From Persicaria tinctoria (lineage: Eukaryota > Streptophyta > Magnoliopsida > Caryophyllales > Polygonaceae), in NCBI GenBank assembly GCA_037127255.1, contig JBANSL010000020.1, positions 50,009,098 to 50,073,097 on the forward strand: DNA of 64,000 nucleotides, written 5' to 3'. Position 1 is the first letter of the stretch. Each line of letters begins with the position of its first letter. Under the pieces are notes generated by a model. The model did not search any database and was not told where the DNA came from. It saw nothing but the letters and a program-made list of their open reading frames with translations. Made by a program: the position numbers and the translations under genes. Below are positions 44,546-59,500 of the stretch, piece after piece.

Positions 44546-47500
44546 ATGTCTAACTCTGTGTTTTTCTTAATTCTTGAAGTCATGAATCCATCTGGAGTTA
44601 AGCTTGATTATAAACAGCAATGTCTAGTGGACAGTGCAACAACCCACACCATCCTGAAAAACAAGGAATACTTCAGTCAGTTGACAATCTTTGAAGGAAA
44701 TGTCAACACGATATCAGGTGTGGCAAAGATGATCGAAGGATCTGGAAAGGCTTGCCTTTTGCTTCCAAAAGGGACAAAATTGGTAATAAAAGACGCATTA
44801 TACTCCAGCAAGTCTCAGAGAAATTTATTGAGCTTTAAAGATGTGCGTCAGAATGGTTTTCATATTGAAACCATGAATGAAAATGAAAGGGAATACTTGT
44901 GCCCGATAGCACATGTATCTAACAAAAGGAAAATGGTAGAAAGACTACCAGCTTATTCCTCTGGACTATATTATACCTACATTAGTCCATTTGAGGTTAA
45001 TATGGTAACTAGACCAAGTCTGGATGACCATAAGATGTTTACCCTCTGGCATGACAGATTGGGCCATCCAGGTACAGTGATGATGCACAGAATCATTGAG
45101 AATTCACTTGGTCATACATTAAAGAACAAAAGAGCTATCCAGACAAGTGATCTCAATTGTACTGCTTGCTCGTTGGGCAAACTAATCACTAGGCCCTCAA
45201 AAAATAAAATAGCAGTTGAGGCTCCTGCATTCTTAGAACGAATTCAAGGGGATATATGTGGGCCAATTGCCCCACCGTGTGGACCATTTCGTTACTTCTT
45301 GGTGCTAATAGATGCATCTACACAATGGTTACATGTGAGTTTATTGTCGACAAGAAATGTTGCGTTTGCTAAACTCCTTGCTCAAATCATACGATTAAGA
45401 GCACAATTCCCAGATTATACAATAAAGAAAATCCGTATGGATAGTGCAGGAGAATTCACTTCCCAAGCATTTAATGAATATTGCATGTCCATTGGGATTA
45501 TAGTTGAGCATCCAGTAGCACATGTACATACTCAAAATGGTCTTGCAGAATCATTAATTAAACGATTACAATTGATTGCTAGACCATCGCTGATGAAATC
45601 CAAGCTACCATCATCAGCATGGGGACACGCAGTATTACACGCTGCAGCCTTGATTCGACTCAGGCCAACTGCATATCATAAATATTCTCCGGTGCAACTT
45701 GTGTCTGGCAAGGAGCAAATGTGTCGCACCTAAAGGTGTTTGGATGTGCCGTCTATGTCCCAATTGCACCACCGCAACGGACAAAGATGGATCCTCAAAG
45801 GAGACTGGGAATATATGTTGGTTTTGAATCCCCCTCAATTATTAAATATCTTGAGCCAACAACAGGTGACCTATTTACAGCAAGATTTGATGATTGCCAT
45901 TTTGATGAATATACATTCCCAACTCTAGGGAGAGAAAATAACAAAGTTAATCCTAGTAAAGGTGAGGTCACCTGGGATGCCATGTCATTGTCATATCTTG
46001 ATCCTCGAACAAAAGTGTGTGAACAAAAGATAATTCATTTGCTAGGAGTGGCTAATCAGTTGCCCGATGCATTTACTGATATAGCAAAAGTGACAAAGTC
46101 ACATATACCTGCTGTAAATGCCCCTACAAGAATTGAAGTACCTATGGATCTACCAAATAAGCCAATCGCTAATGAATCTGATGTACGTAAAAGGCGAGGT
46201 AGACCACTTGGTTCAAAGGATTTGAAACCAAGACAACCGAGGAGGCAAAAGGGCATGATTGGTAATCCCATAATAGTCTAGCCAAATAACGAGGGCAAAG
46301 AGGTCAATAACGAGGATATCTTGAAAGACAAAGCAGATTCCTCGGAAGAAGAGAATCTTGTTGAACAAGATGAAAAAGATAGTCTTCTTGAAGAAGACAG
46401 AACAATCGACAATTATGAAATTTCCATAAACTATGTATCCACAGGAACACAGTGGAATAGGAAATATGTCATTGTCGATGAAATCTTTGCCTATTCAGTA
46501 GTAATTGAAATATTGGCAGAAGATGACGATACTGAACCAAAAACAGTTGAAGAGTGTCGTCGTAGGAAAGATTGGCCTAAATGGCGAGAAGCAATTCAGG
46601 CTGAATTAAAATCACTTGAGAAGCGTGAAGTTTTCAGTCCTGTAACTCAGACACCAAAGGGGGTAAGGCCAGTGGGCTATAAGTGGGTCTTTGTGAGGAA
46701 AAGAAATGAGAAAAATGAGGTAGCATGATATAAGGCAAGGCTTGTAGCACAAGGCTTTTCACAACTGCCAGGAATTGATTACGAAGATACGTATTCACCG
46801 GTAGTTGATGCAACTACCTTAAGATTTCTGATTAGCATGGCAGTGGCTGAGAAGCTACAGATGCGATTAATGGATGTCGTGAATGCATATCTGTATGGGT
46901 CACTTGACACCGACATCTATATGAAAGTCCCTGAAGGACTAAAATTGCCTGAATCATGCAAATCAAAGCCTCGAGAAATGTTCTCCATCAAGTTGAGGAG
47001 ATCATTATATGGATTGAAACAATCTGGGCGAATGTGGTACAATCGTCTTAACGAGTACCTTTTGAAGGAAGGGTACAAGAACGACTCGAGATGTCCATGC
47101 ATCTTTATCAAAAGATACAAATCGGGGTTTTCCATCATTGCAGTATATGTTGATGATCTAAACATTGTTGGAATCCCGAATGAGATTGCAAGTACAGCTA
47201 GGTACTTGATGAAGGAATTTGAAATGAAGGATCTTAGGAAAACCAAGTTCTGTCTCGGTCTGCAAATTGAACACATAAAAGATGGAATCTTTGTCCATCA
47301 ATCAAATTATACCGAGAAAATTCTGAAAAGATTTCACATGGACAAAGCTCACCCTTTGAACTCACCTATGGTCGTTCGCTCCCTTAATATACACGATGAC
47401 CCATTTAGACCTCGAGAAGATGACGAAGAAATACTTGGCCCAGAAACACCATATCTAAGTGCTATTGGTGCCTTGATGTACCTAGCCAACAATACAATGT

Positions 47501-47950
47501 CTGACATTGCCTTCTCTGTAAATTTACTATCGAGATACAGCTCAGCCCCTACAAGAAGGCATTGGAACGAAATCAAACATTTGTTCCGTTATCTTAGAGG
47601 CACACATGATCTTGGCCCGTGCTACCAAAATTGTCCAAATGCAACTCTTGTTGGTTATGCAGATGCAGGATACCTATCAGATCCACACAAGGCCAAATCC
47701 CAAAATGGATATGTCTTCACCTTTGGAGAGACGGCCATATCATGGAGGTCCACAAGGTGATAAAGTACATACAGAGAGAGTCTGGAATCAAGTCAATAAA
47801 AGGCAAACCAACTGTGATATACGAAGACAACTCGGCTTGTGTTACGCAAGTAAAGGAAGGCTATATCAAAGGAGATCGGACCAAACACATATCACCAAAA
47901 TTCTTCTCTACTCACGAGCTTGAGAAGAAAGGGAAAATTGAAGTCCAACA
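44546..47950 (+). pseudogene. pol: Copia Pol (protease, integrase, reverse transcriptase, RNase H), broken
   Basis: Protease with catalytic VDSATTH, then a GAG-pre-integrase zinc region (HDRLGHPG ... CTACSLGK), the integrase core (GDICGP, then MDSAGEF), reverse transcriptase with intact YVDD (VYVDDLNIVG) and RNase H. Damage, left to right: a 1-nt loss near 45720 shifts frame; TAG at 46279-46281; TGA at 46726-46728 (one C-to-T step from CGA); a deletion of roughly 70-80 nt near 47757 in RNase H. The frame is then cut by the nested element at 47951 and resumes at 59639. The first stretch (44546-45733) has an ATG near its start (44546 or 44582). Confidence 0.9.
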
Positions 47951-50900
47951 TGTAACGGCCCGGAATTATGATTTCCAGGTTACGTTTCAAGGGATGAAAA
48001 CCCTTGTTCGGATCTTGCAATCCAGGTACGGGTCGAGGTTTCAAACTCATTTCAAAGGTCAGTAGAAAGAGGGATTTCAAACCCTAAAGTATCGTAGGGC
48101 CGTTGGGTACCCTTAACATGTCCTAAGACTATGTCGTGAAATCCAATTCAAATGAAGTAAAGCGGAAGCAAAGTTGAGATACAATGTCACAACAGAATCG
48201 GGTCAAAACCAAATCATAAACAAGTGATTACCATTTGCCAAGTTAGAATATTAGTCAGGTTCTTGATTCGCCCAAGGGTTTCCCGTCACATAAGCATAGA
48301 GCAAACAAGATCTGCAGAAATACCTTTAAAAGAAGAACGGGGAAAGGAGTCAGATCGAGCCACTCATGCGGGACCGGCAGTCCTCGCTGAGGCCACATAG
48401 TATGTGCTATACCTAATAAAGATGCTCTAATGCAGTACGAAATTCAAACACACTAGCATGCTCCTAGTTCATAATAATGTGCAAAAATACTGTAAAGGGC
48501 CCAAGACAATGCCAAGTGGCATATCCCTCTCCTACCTCCACCCCTTCCGATAGGTGGAGACTGGCCAGCTCGTGAATGCATTCATTCATAATAGGGCGGC
48601 ACGCATGCCTAACCCGCTCCACAATAAAGCCCGCAGGCATGTCATAATATAAGGAAGTTCATGACTCGATTGACTCAGGGTACCCGATGAGGCTGGGCTA
48701 CCCTATGACCCTAGTAAAGACTCTAGGACTATCACAGATAACGGCCGTTCTGTTTCAAACGCATAAAGTAAACAGATGCTCAATCAATTAGTGCAACCTA
48801 AACATGATACTACATGGCATGCTTTTATGCATATGCAACACCTAACATAAAATGCAACAACAGGCATGAATGTCCAACCTGAGTAAGCCCCCTAGGGAAC
48901 TTACCTGAAGATGCAGAACAGCAGGATAATACAAACAAGGGCCTAAATGCAAGTCCAAAGCAATCCAAAAGCGATACACACCTATCATCAAGCCACTTCC
49001 GTAAGCTACCAGACTAACATTCACACACACGAAACCCAAGTTCTCAACATCCTTAAACCCAATCGACGGTAAAACCATTTTCCAAAACCTTTCCGACATG
49101 ATCGACATCAACCAAAACCATTTAATCAAAATCACTGATAAATCTCACCAACAATATTTCTCAACTCTTAAATCCCAAATTAAGTCAACTCATATTCAAA
49201 ATAATTTCTCAAATCATATTTGGCCAAATCCCGACATTTATCATTTAAATCCTCAACAAATCTTTCAAGATCATATTATAGAAATAATTCCGGCATTTTA
49301 GTCTCCCAAACACAAGTTATTAAAAGACATTTCCGAAACTTGAAAAATCTCTTTTAAATAATTTACCAACAATGTTTATCTAAAATAAACACCAAATTAA
49401 TCGTCTTTATAAAATCATATTTATAACACAACATCAACAAATGAATCATTTTATAAGTTAACCTCAATAGTTCGCTTCACTATTTCCTAAAACAAATTAT
49501 AATATATTTAATATTTCCATAAAATATATTCATTACTCGAAACTTTGAATATTAATATAAAAATGATAATCTAGTAATTACTAACAATTATACAATAACT
49601 ATGTGTTATAAATTATTAACTCAACATACAACATATATATATAATATAGAACACAAAACCTCTTTTTAAAAACTCAACCAAAAGCCCAACCCTAACCCGA
49701 AATAAAGGCCCAGTCCCTAAACCCGGATCCATGTCTGGCCCAAGCCCATCTCTTTTAAAAGGAAACCGGTTTTAGATTAAAACAAGGTGAACCGGACCAA
49801 CCAAAACAAACCAAATAAAAGAAAAGGGAGTGAACCCGGTTCACTGTTCATCGCCTCCCCCATCAGTCCCATTCGAGATCTGGAAAGAGAAGGGACGAGG
49901 GGAGCTCGCCGGCGACGATGCTGGGCTTCGACACAAGGCACACACATACGACAAGAAGGAAAGGAAGAAGGAGGAGAGAATAGGCTCACCGAGGCGCGGT
50001 TTCGTCTCGCCGGGATGGGTTCGTCGGGGCTCGATGTGGCTCACCGGAGACGGAACCGTACGAGCTTTCCTGGGTTGACAAAGGGATGTCAAAAGGCGAA
50101 GCTTTTCGCAGCTTGAAGTCGAGTGGAAGGAGAATGAACCTTACCGATCGAAATCAGGAAAACAAATCAGAGGAGGGGGAAGACGGTGGCGGCGGAGGTT
50201 ACTGGCGGCGCCGGCCGTTACTGGTGGCTGCTGGCGGCTCCGGAATGCGTCGAGTGGGGCAGAAATGTTGGTGCTGTCACTGCTCGTCGAGGAAGGAGGA
50301 AGGAGCTGCTCGGGATTTCTCGGCGGAACAGGGGTGACGGAGCTGAGGGGAGAAGCGTTCGCCGGCTGCGGGGCTTCTCAGGCAGCATGCTGGCTGAAAT
50401 TGACGGGGAGAAGGGATGGTGGCAATGGTGTGGTGGCTCGACAGTGGCGATTTGGTAGTGATTCAAGCTTCAAACGGAGCTCCGACGGGGGCGGTTTTGG
50501 GGCTGCTGGTGAAAAGAAAAAGATAAGGGAGCTGCAGACCTTGGCAGTTGTACCAAAGAAGGTGGAGACAAGGGAAAAGTGGGGAGGAGAGGCGTGGGAG
50601 CTGTTGTCTGGTCATGTACACCAAGGGAGCCAAGAAGGGGTTTGGCTTCTTCCTTCTTTTGATGCAGTCGAGCACAGAAAAGGAGTATTGCAGAGTGTTG
50701 AATGGAGGAGAAAAGAGACAAAAGAGAGAAAGGGGAACAAAGAGAAGGTGGACCCCAAGTTTTCATATACCGGAAACCAAACCCGAAACCCGCTCTCTCG
50801 ACCTTATCCCGACTCGGAAATTTTCAAATTGAATTTGTAAATCATTACCGGAATTAAATTAATCTATCCAGACTCGCAACTCGAAAGCGGAATCAAATTC

Positions 50901-51070
50901 CGTCAAAAAAAAATCAAAATTCTAAAACGATGCCGGAAGGATTTTAAAAATACGATTTTTAAGACGAAGATGAGGATTTTCAAATATCCGAATTTTTTTT
51001 TTTTTGACCTAAATCCCTTTTTATTTAATTATTTATTAAAATTTATTATTTAAAAATCCGAGCCTTTACA
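47951..51070 (-). repeat. 3' LTR of the nested element
   Basis: 3120 bp. Reading frames inside it (for example 50265-50840) recur identically in the other LTR and are taken as non-coding. Confidence 0.95.
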
Positions 51071-51082
51071 TCATCCACCTCT
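51071..51082 (-). promoter_or_regulatory. polypurine tract of the nested element
   Basis: AGAGGTGGATGA on the minus strand, next to the 3' LTR. Near-copies occur at 51669-51680 and 52680-52690. Confidence 0.65.
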
Positions 51083-54000
51083 AAAAATAAGTCTCGTCCC
51101 CGAGACTAAACCCAAAATAAAGTAGTGGATGAAGTTGAAATTGATGAGTCCAAGGACCATGTCCGAAGATCTTGTAATCATCTCGGTTGCGTCTTCCGGG
51201 ATTCTCACAACATCCTAGTCACGGTCATGACACCTCCAATTGGCCTTGACAAGTATGCGATAAGCGCCCCTATCACATCCTCGCTTCGACTTTTCGGAAG
51301 TACCACAACTCTAAAAGTTCTACAATAACATCACTAGGTCTTAGCAAGCACCCTATAGGCGCCCCCATAAAATGCATGTATCCACTTCGTGAAGTATCAT
51401 AGAGTTGCCCGGGTTTGAAAAGTTTCTAAGGGGTTCCGCAATTGAAAATAAAGATTAGCCTCAAAATTCTCGATATTGTTCATTCTTTCACAATCAAAGT
51501 TGGTCCTTTTTCAAAACCGTTCAAAATCTTCAAACCCAACGTCTAATCAAGCAACCTTACACCAAAACAAGTCAAATCCTTTCAAATCAAGATTTCGTCA
51601 GAATATTCCAACCACCAAATCAATTTCTCGCATACCAAACAATCAAATTCAGAAGCTGGGAGGTGGAGTCATCCACCTCTAAGGGCTAATCCCATATTCT
51701 CTTCCTAGTTTCCAAATCAAATCAATCTATCAGTCTCAAATCAAGCAAGATTCACAAGCCATAAGCAATGCATAACTACATAACCAATCCATCCTCAACG
51801 AGTACATCATACGACAAGTCTCAACCATATGCCAACACAGTGTCACAAGGTCACATCAACATCTCCACATCATACTAAAGGTCCTAACATGCATCTATGA
51901 CAAAATGATTACACACATCTCAATATCACACCAATGTCATAAAAGGTAACTCCTTACCATAGAGTCAACGAATCAAAACTCATTGTCAACACATCAATAC
52001 AGTCAAGGTCGTGCTATTAAGATTCAATAAAAAGGGAAGATCAAGAAGTATCTCACCATCAAAATGTTAATATGCCCTAAAAGACATCACCTTAACTCGT
52101 CACAACACCATATAACGATCATTTAGCCATCAGACACCATTATTTCATATATAACCAATCATATTCATGCCCCAAGCCATATTCATCATTTACATATTCA
52201 TAATCATGCTTACCGGCCATATAATATAATATCATGCGTACTACTTCATAATAAGACAGCATGCTTCCACATAATAACACATCATAATCTCATATATTAT
52301 CATATCACAACACATCCTAACATGCTTCTAAAACAACATAACAGGATAGCAAAACACCAATATACCATGATAACACTAGTCACTACCAACCAGATTTTAA
52401 CATTGCGTTTCAACAGGGAATGTTATTCCATATCAGGTTTTATCATGGTCACTATCTAACATCATGCCAGCAGATATAAATAAATCACATAATCAAGAAA
52501 ATCCTCACATCATACCAGTCAAAATAAAACACAATCTCCACTCGCCCATCTCCACTCTTAAACCAAGACAAATCCTCTTCTAGACCCGCCAACCTCATCT
52601 TAGACAAAATTTCCCAAAGAAATCCCAATTCATCCCGATGCTCAATCTCGCCCTCATTCCACCAAACTCCCACACACACCATCCACCTCTAAGGACCCAA
52701 CTCCTATCTCTAACATCACCCCCGAGTACCCCCTCATACTATATCCTCACTTCTCTTAAGGCCATTTCTTACACTTCCCACACTTTCCGAGATATCACCA
52801 GCACCATGCCCTGCTAACCGAATCTCCTCTAGTAATTCCTCGATCACCGCCTAGGCGACCTATTGCTAACCACATCCCCACCCAAGTTTCACCTAAAACC
52901 TCATCGGAACCACCAAGCATTTCCTCTCATAAATCCCAAAACTCACTTGGTCTTACCCACGCCAACACTCCTCTCTCGCGACTTACCTCATAATATCATC
53001 GATCATCCTAACCACTCAAGCTCCTTCACCACTCTCCTACCATTTTTCAAGATGATCTCCCCCACCAGTTCAAAGAATAAGCAATCATGGACATTATTAC
53101 ACATAAGGGCCACATCATATCAACTAGCATTTATAGCATCATGGATTCATCAGCAATTATTGCAACTATGTCAACAAGTCCCAATGTACCGGCATGCTTA
53201 ACAGTTATCGCAAAACATCATATACGAGCATAGTCAATTCAAACTAGCAAGTTTCATCATAACCTTATCAGATACAATGCAGGTTCTCAGCAATTGCAGT
53301 TCACATTTTATAGGCAAGGAATTTAGATCATGCTCAGCAACTTAGAGTAGCAACACGTCAAGACATCATGGTACATTAGATCCATAAGGCATCACATCAT
53401 ATCATCATAGACGACAGGCAATCAGGCAATAGTCATCATCAAGTCAGCACATCAACTCATAAATGTCACCATCAAGGCAATGCAACATAGTTATCAACAT
53501 ATTCAGAAAGGTTAGCAATTCAAACAGAGAACACTCTTGCTTGCAAGTCATATCGTAATCAGTAACCGCCATTCTCGAAATGTGCTTGTCTTTCCGAAAT
53601 CGTTGATCCTGAGGCCCGGGGGTTATGGGCCCACGCTTCTGCTGCACTGCTCTATTGCTATCTAACTTTTTGTTCCCTCATCCAAGCGGTCGCTCGTCGA
53701 ATGTATCGCATAGGGTCCAAGTTAGCGGAGATAGGGGAGTGACAGGAGAAGACAACCCAAAGTCCCTCTCGGAACCAACCACAGACCAATACTAAGACGA
53801 CAACTAGAGACAAAACTCCGGCCCGAGAATAGCAACGACGCCCTTATGAAAGTCTATTAGGTTGCAATTGTGACAATCAGACACAAATTTATCATGGGGC
53901 ATATCAATCATATCAGTCCACACTAACATGTACCTATCTCAAAGAGAACGACATGCATATTCATCCCAAAAGACACAATCAAGTTCTACATTAATGCATG

Positions 54001-56497
54001 TGAGACGAACTAACAGTTCATTATCCCATGAAAGCAGAGGTGCATAGTGCCTACTAATTTCAAGCAAATTATGCAAAGCCAGTAATGGTCATGCGGGGTT
54101 TAACGAGGATGACAAGTATCATGTAAGCGAACGAATGTACAAGCATGGTACATGCAGTAACAGGGGAGGTCAGTTATAACATGGTGAGATATAACATAAC
54201 GATTAGGCTAAACGCAATACGAGAATATATAAGAGTAGCGTATTAACTATCACACCTGGCAACAATGATCGCATAATAGGATGATAATGGCATGCAATCA
54301 TACAACGGAACACATTTAGAAAGCGTAGATCCTACACAATGCTAGCGATACATGATAAGGCATGGGCATAGTCAAGAGTCATTTAAGAGAGTTCAACATA
54401 ATGTTCATGAAGCATGAGGCATCATTACATAGAGTAATCAAGATGACATCACCAGTGATAGACTATAAGCATGTTGGGAACAACTGTCATAGTGCACATA
54501 AAACGGTATAACAACTATCACATCATAGGACAAACATGTTCACGTAATAAAATAAGTATGGCAACTCACCATTTAACCAGTCTTATTGGGGAGCATAAAG
54601 CCCTACATGATACTACTAGCACATATTAAAACATGACTACAACCAAGGTAATTTGAATAGATTCATTCCAACATTTAGGTGTCATGCATATGCGGAATCA
54701 TGATATAGTGTGGTGTGTGACCATGCGAGGTGCCAAGTGATACATCTATGCAAGCACGAGAGGATGTCATAAAGTAATAGGGAAACACTACCGAGCGATA
54801 ACATGTAAGCATGCTAGGATTACTCATTACGGAAAGCAAGTCAATCATCGGATTCGACAGTAACTAATCAGGATGAGTACAACAGTTTAAGATTATAGAA
54901 AAAGGGGATGAACCACACTATCAGGGACCTAGCTCAAGAGGAGGTCAGCAATACCGTTGGCAAGATATAAATTCCCACAAGTCACACCCAAGGACCCTAC
55001 ATGATGCTAAAAACTCAACTTAACATACGATACATGCATGCAACTAATCATGACGATACGTAAGAAATCAATTCAATAATGTTCCGACGGTATAGAAGCA
55101 TGAGGAAAGTTTAACGATGTATAACACATGTCTAAGTAATGATCAGTATGACTAGAATACGAGGACATGAATTCAAATCAACACATACTAGGATAAAACA
55201 TGCACTTCTCAAGACTCAATTATACCACATATTCTCCATCCAACGCAAGTAATCACACAACAATGTAAATTGCAAAACAACCAATGTTAATTAATTTGAC
55301 GAATATAGAACAGATGGTCATACTATAGATTCTTGTCACAAAAGGATAATAAGCATTCACACGTCAACACCCAGCATGCTAAGGCAATCATCTACAAGCA
55401 TTCATACAAAGGGGGAGTTGATCACACTATCATGAACTTAATCAAATAGGAAATAACGATCATGTAGGTTCTCATTATAAGGTTCATCCTTCCAATCAAT
55501 CATATGGTCAATAGGCTAAGTAAACATGCTATAACAACATATAATCATGATAGAAGGCAAGGCACAACACAAGACTTGAGCAATGTAACTAACCACATTA
55601 TAAGCTTAAACAATAAAACCATGATAGAAGGCAAGGCATAGCATGAGAAGCTTCTTACTAATGATCGTTGGCAAGGTACATGCGAGGGATTATAAAATCA
55701 TGTCATGCAATTCAGAGAGAGTCACCCTTACAACCGGACAGAGATCCCTAAGGGCAACCATTGACTTCCCCAACTGACTCATCACCCCTCATTCCCGTGG
55801 GACTTTGGTACGACTCTTTAAGGCAAGATGACACTGGTTAATCATCATAAGAATAAGGAAACACATCCACAAAAACACCTTACTTCTGACTCAAAGTGAC
55901 ATCAAAACTTCCAACACTCACTCAGACAACTTAATATCCAACCATGATCCCCGACACAATGTGTTTATCAACCCGATTTCCCATGAAAGATAATGACATA
56001 CGGGAAAAGATTCGATAGAACCGAAAAAGTGGTTAACATAGCGGAAGGGGTTGTTCCACACTAGCTGGGTTTGACCACACAGAAACAAGGGTACTCCCAC
56101 TATCCCGTTTGTACAGATCAATCAATACACATTTAATTGTTAAGGCATCCAAATCAGATCTCTAGCATAACAAGCATTCAGCACAGAATCAGTTAATAAC
56201 ACTCATAATGATCTCCTAGGAGTCCTTCGTACCCCCTGCAAAGAGCAAGCTAGTCTTTCGCCTACCGTTCCCAACTACACCCAATAGGGGTGGTCTAGCG
56301 CCTTTACTACCCACTCGTGTCCCCGTTTGGTCGGTTTTCCTCTTTTATTACAAGTCGACTTCAATACTTAGTCCAATTAAGGCTAGACATCTTAAATTCA
56401 TTTTGTCCCTTTTGAAACACTTTCAAATCCTTTGAAATTCATGGGCGGTTTTCCAAAACATACACTCGACCCTTGCGTACCCGAATTGCACAACCTC
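51083..56497 (-). other. non-coding interior of the nested element
   Basis: 5.4 kb of A/C/T-rich sequence (plus strand) with phrases such as 'catcata' and 'aatcatg' scattered throughout. No protease, reverse transcriptase or integrase motif was found on either strand. Short frames (for example 52863-53201) look like chance. Confidence 0.75.
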
Positions 56498-56509
56498 GCT
56501 CTGATACCA
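56498..56509 (-). promoter_or_regulatory. primer binding site of the nested element (initiator Met tRNA)
   Basis: TGGTATCAGAGC on the minus strand, 4 bases inside the 5' LTR, matching the 3' end of plant initiator Met tRNA. Confidence 0.9.
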
Positions 56510-56513
56510 TCTT

Positions 56514-59500
56514 TGTAACGGCCCGGAATTATGATTTCCAGGTTACGTTTCAAGGGATGAAAACCCTTGTTCGGATCTTGCAATCCAGGTACGGGTCGAG
56601 GTTTCAAACTCATTTCAAAGGTCAGTAGAAAGAGGGATTTCAAACCCTAAAGTATCGTAGGGCCGTTGGGTACCCTTAACATGTCCTAAGACTATGTCGT
56701 GAAATCCAATTCAAATGAAGTAAAGCGGAAGCAAAGTTGAGATACAATGTCACAACAGAATCGGGTCAAAACCGAATCATAAACAAGTGATTACCATTTG
56801 CCAAGTTAGAATATTAGTCAGGTTCTTGATTCGCCCAAGGGTTTCCCGTCACATAAGCATAGAGCAAACAAGATCTGCAGAAATACCTTTAAAAGAAGAA
56901 CGGGGAAAGGAGTCAGATCGAGCCACTCATGCGGGACCGGCAGTCCTCGCTGAGGCCACATAGTATGTGCTATACCTAATAAAGATGCTCTAATGCAGTA
57001 CGAAATTCAAACACACTAGCATGCTCCTAGTTCATAATAATGTGCAAAAATACTGTAAAGGGCCCAAGACAATGCCAAGTGGCATATCCCTCTCCTACCT
57101 CCACCCCTTCCGATAGGTGGAGACTGGCCAGCTCGTGAATGCATTCATTCATAATAGGGCGGCACGCATGCCTAACCCGCTCCACAATAAAGCCCGCAGG
57201 CATGTCATAATATAAGGAAGTTCATGACTCGATTGACTCAGGGTACCCGATGAGGCTGGGCTACCCTATGACCCTAGTAAAGACTCTAGGACTATCACAG
57301 ATAACGGCCGTTCTGTTTCAAACGCATAAAGTAAACAGATGCTCAATCAATTAGTGCAACCTAAACATGATACTACATGGCATGCTTTTATGCATATGCA
57401 ACACCTAACATAAAATGCAACAACAGGCATGAATGTCCAACCTGAGTAAGCCCCCTAGGGAACTTACCTGAAGATGCAGAACAGCAGGATAATACAAACA
57501 AGGGCCTAAATGCAAGTCCAAAGCAATCCAAAAGCGATACACACCTATCATCAAGCCACTTCCGTAAGCTACCAGACTAACATTCACACACACGAAACCC
57601 AAGTTCTCAACATCCTTAAACCCAATCGACGGTAAAACCATTTTCCAAAACCTTTCCGACATGATCGACATCAACCAAAACCATTTAATCAAAATCACTG
57701 ATAAATCTCACCAACAATATTTCTCAACTCTTAAATCCCAAATTAAGTCAACTCATATTCAAAATAATTTCTCAAATCATATTTGGCCAAATCCCGACAT
57801 TTATCATTTAAATCCTCAACAAATCTTTCAAGATCATATTATAGAAATAATTCCGGCATTTTAGTCTCCCAAACACAAGTTATTAAAAGACATTTCCGAA
57901 ACTTGAAAAATCTCTTTTAAATAATTTACCAACAATGTTTATCTAAAATAAACACCAAATTAATCGTCTTTATAAAATCATATTTATAACACAACATCAA
58001 CAAATGAATCATTTTATAAGTTAACCTCAATAGTTCGCTTCACTATTTCCTAAAACAAATTATAATATATTTAATATTTCCATAAAATATATTCATTACT
58101 CGAAACTTTGAATATTAATATAAAAATGATAATCTAGTAATTACTAACAATTATACAATAACTATGTGTTATAAATTATTAACTCAACATACAACATATA
58201 TATATAATATAGAACACAAAACCTCTTTTTAAAAACTCAACCAAAAGCCCAACCCTAACCCGAAATAAAGGCCCAGTCCCTAAACCCGGATCCATGTCTG
58301 GCCCAAGCCCATCTCTTTTAAAAGGAAACCGGTTTTAGATTAAAACAAGGTGAACCGGACCAACCAAAACAAACCAAATAAAAGAAAAGGGAGTGAACCC
58401 GGTTCACTGTTCATCGCCTCCCCCATCAGTCCCATTCGAGATCTGGAAAGAGAAGGGACGAGGGGAGCTCGCCGGCGACGATGCTGGGCTTCGACACAAG
58501 GCACACACATACGACAAGAAGGAAAGGAAGAAGGAGGAGAGAATAGGCTCACCGAGGCGCGGTTTCGTCTCGCCGGGATGGGTTCGTCGGGGCTCGATGT
58601 GGCTCACCGGAGACGGAACCGTACGAGCTTTCCTGGGTTGACAAAGGGATGTCAAAAGGCGAAGCTTTTCGCAGCTTGAAGTCGAGTGGAAGGAGAATGA
58701 ACCTTACCGATCGAAATCAGGAAAACAAATCAGAGGAGGGGGAAGACGGTGGCGGCGGAGGTTACTGGCGGCGCCGGCCGTTACTGGTGGCTGCTGGCGG
58801 CTCCGGAATGCGTCGAGTGGGGCAGAAATGTTGGTGCTGTCACTGCTCGTCGAGGAAGGAGGAAGGAGCTGCTCGGGATTTCTCGGCGGAACAGGGGTGA
58901 CGGAGCTGAGGGGAGAAGCGTTCGCCGGCTGCGGGGCTTCTCAGGCAGCATGCTGGCTGAAATTGACGGGGAGAAGGGATGGTGGCAATGGTGTGGTGGC
59001 TCGACAGTGGCGATTTGGTAGTGATTCAAGCTTCAAACGGAGCTCCGACGGGGGCGGTTTTGGGGCTGCTGGTGAAAAGAAAAAGATAAGGGAGCTGCAG
59101 ACCTTGGCAGTTGTACCAAAGAAGGTGGAGACAAGGGAAAAGTGGGGAGGAGAGGCGTGGGAGCTGTTGTCTGGTCATGTACACCAAGGGAGCCAAGAAG
59201 GGGTTTGGCTTCTTCCTTCTTTTGATGCAGTCGAGCACAGAAAAGGAGTATTGCAGAGTGTTGAATGGAGGAGAAAAGAGACAAAAGAGAGAAAGGGGAA
59301 CAAAGAGAAGGTGGACCCCAAGTTTTCATATACCGGAAACCAAACCCGAAACCCGCTCTCTCGACCTTATCCCGACTCGGAAATTTTCAAATTGAATTTG
59401 TAAATCATTACCGGAATTAAATTAATCTATCCAGACTCGCAACTCGAAAGCGGAATCAAATTCCGTCAAAAAAAATCAAAATTCTAAAACGATGCCGGAA

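Noticed and set aside
50265..50840. 191-codon open frame (and an identical one at 58828-59403)
   Set aside because: It lies inside the LTRs of the nested element, is present only because the LTRs are duplicates, and shows no recognisable domain or codon bias.
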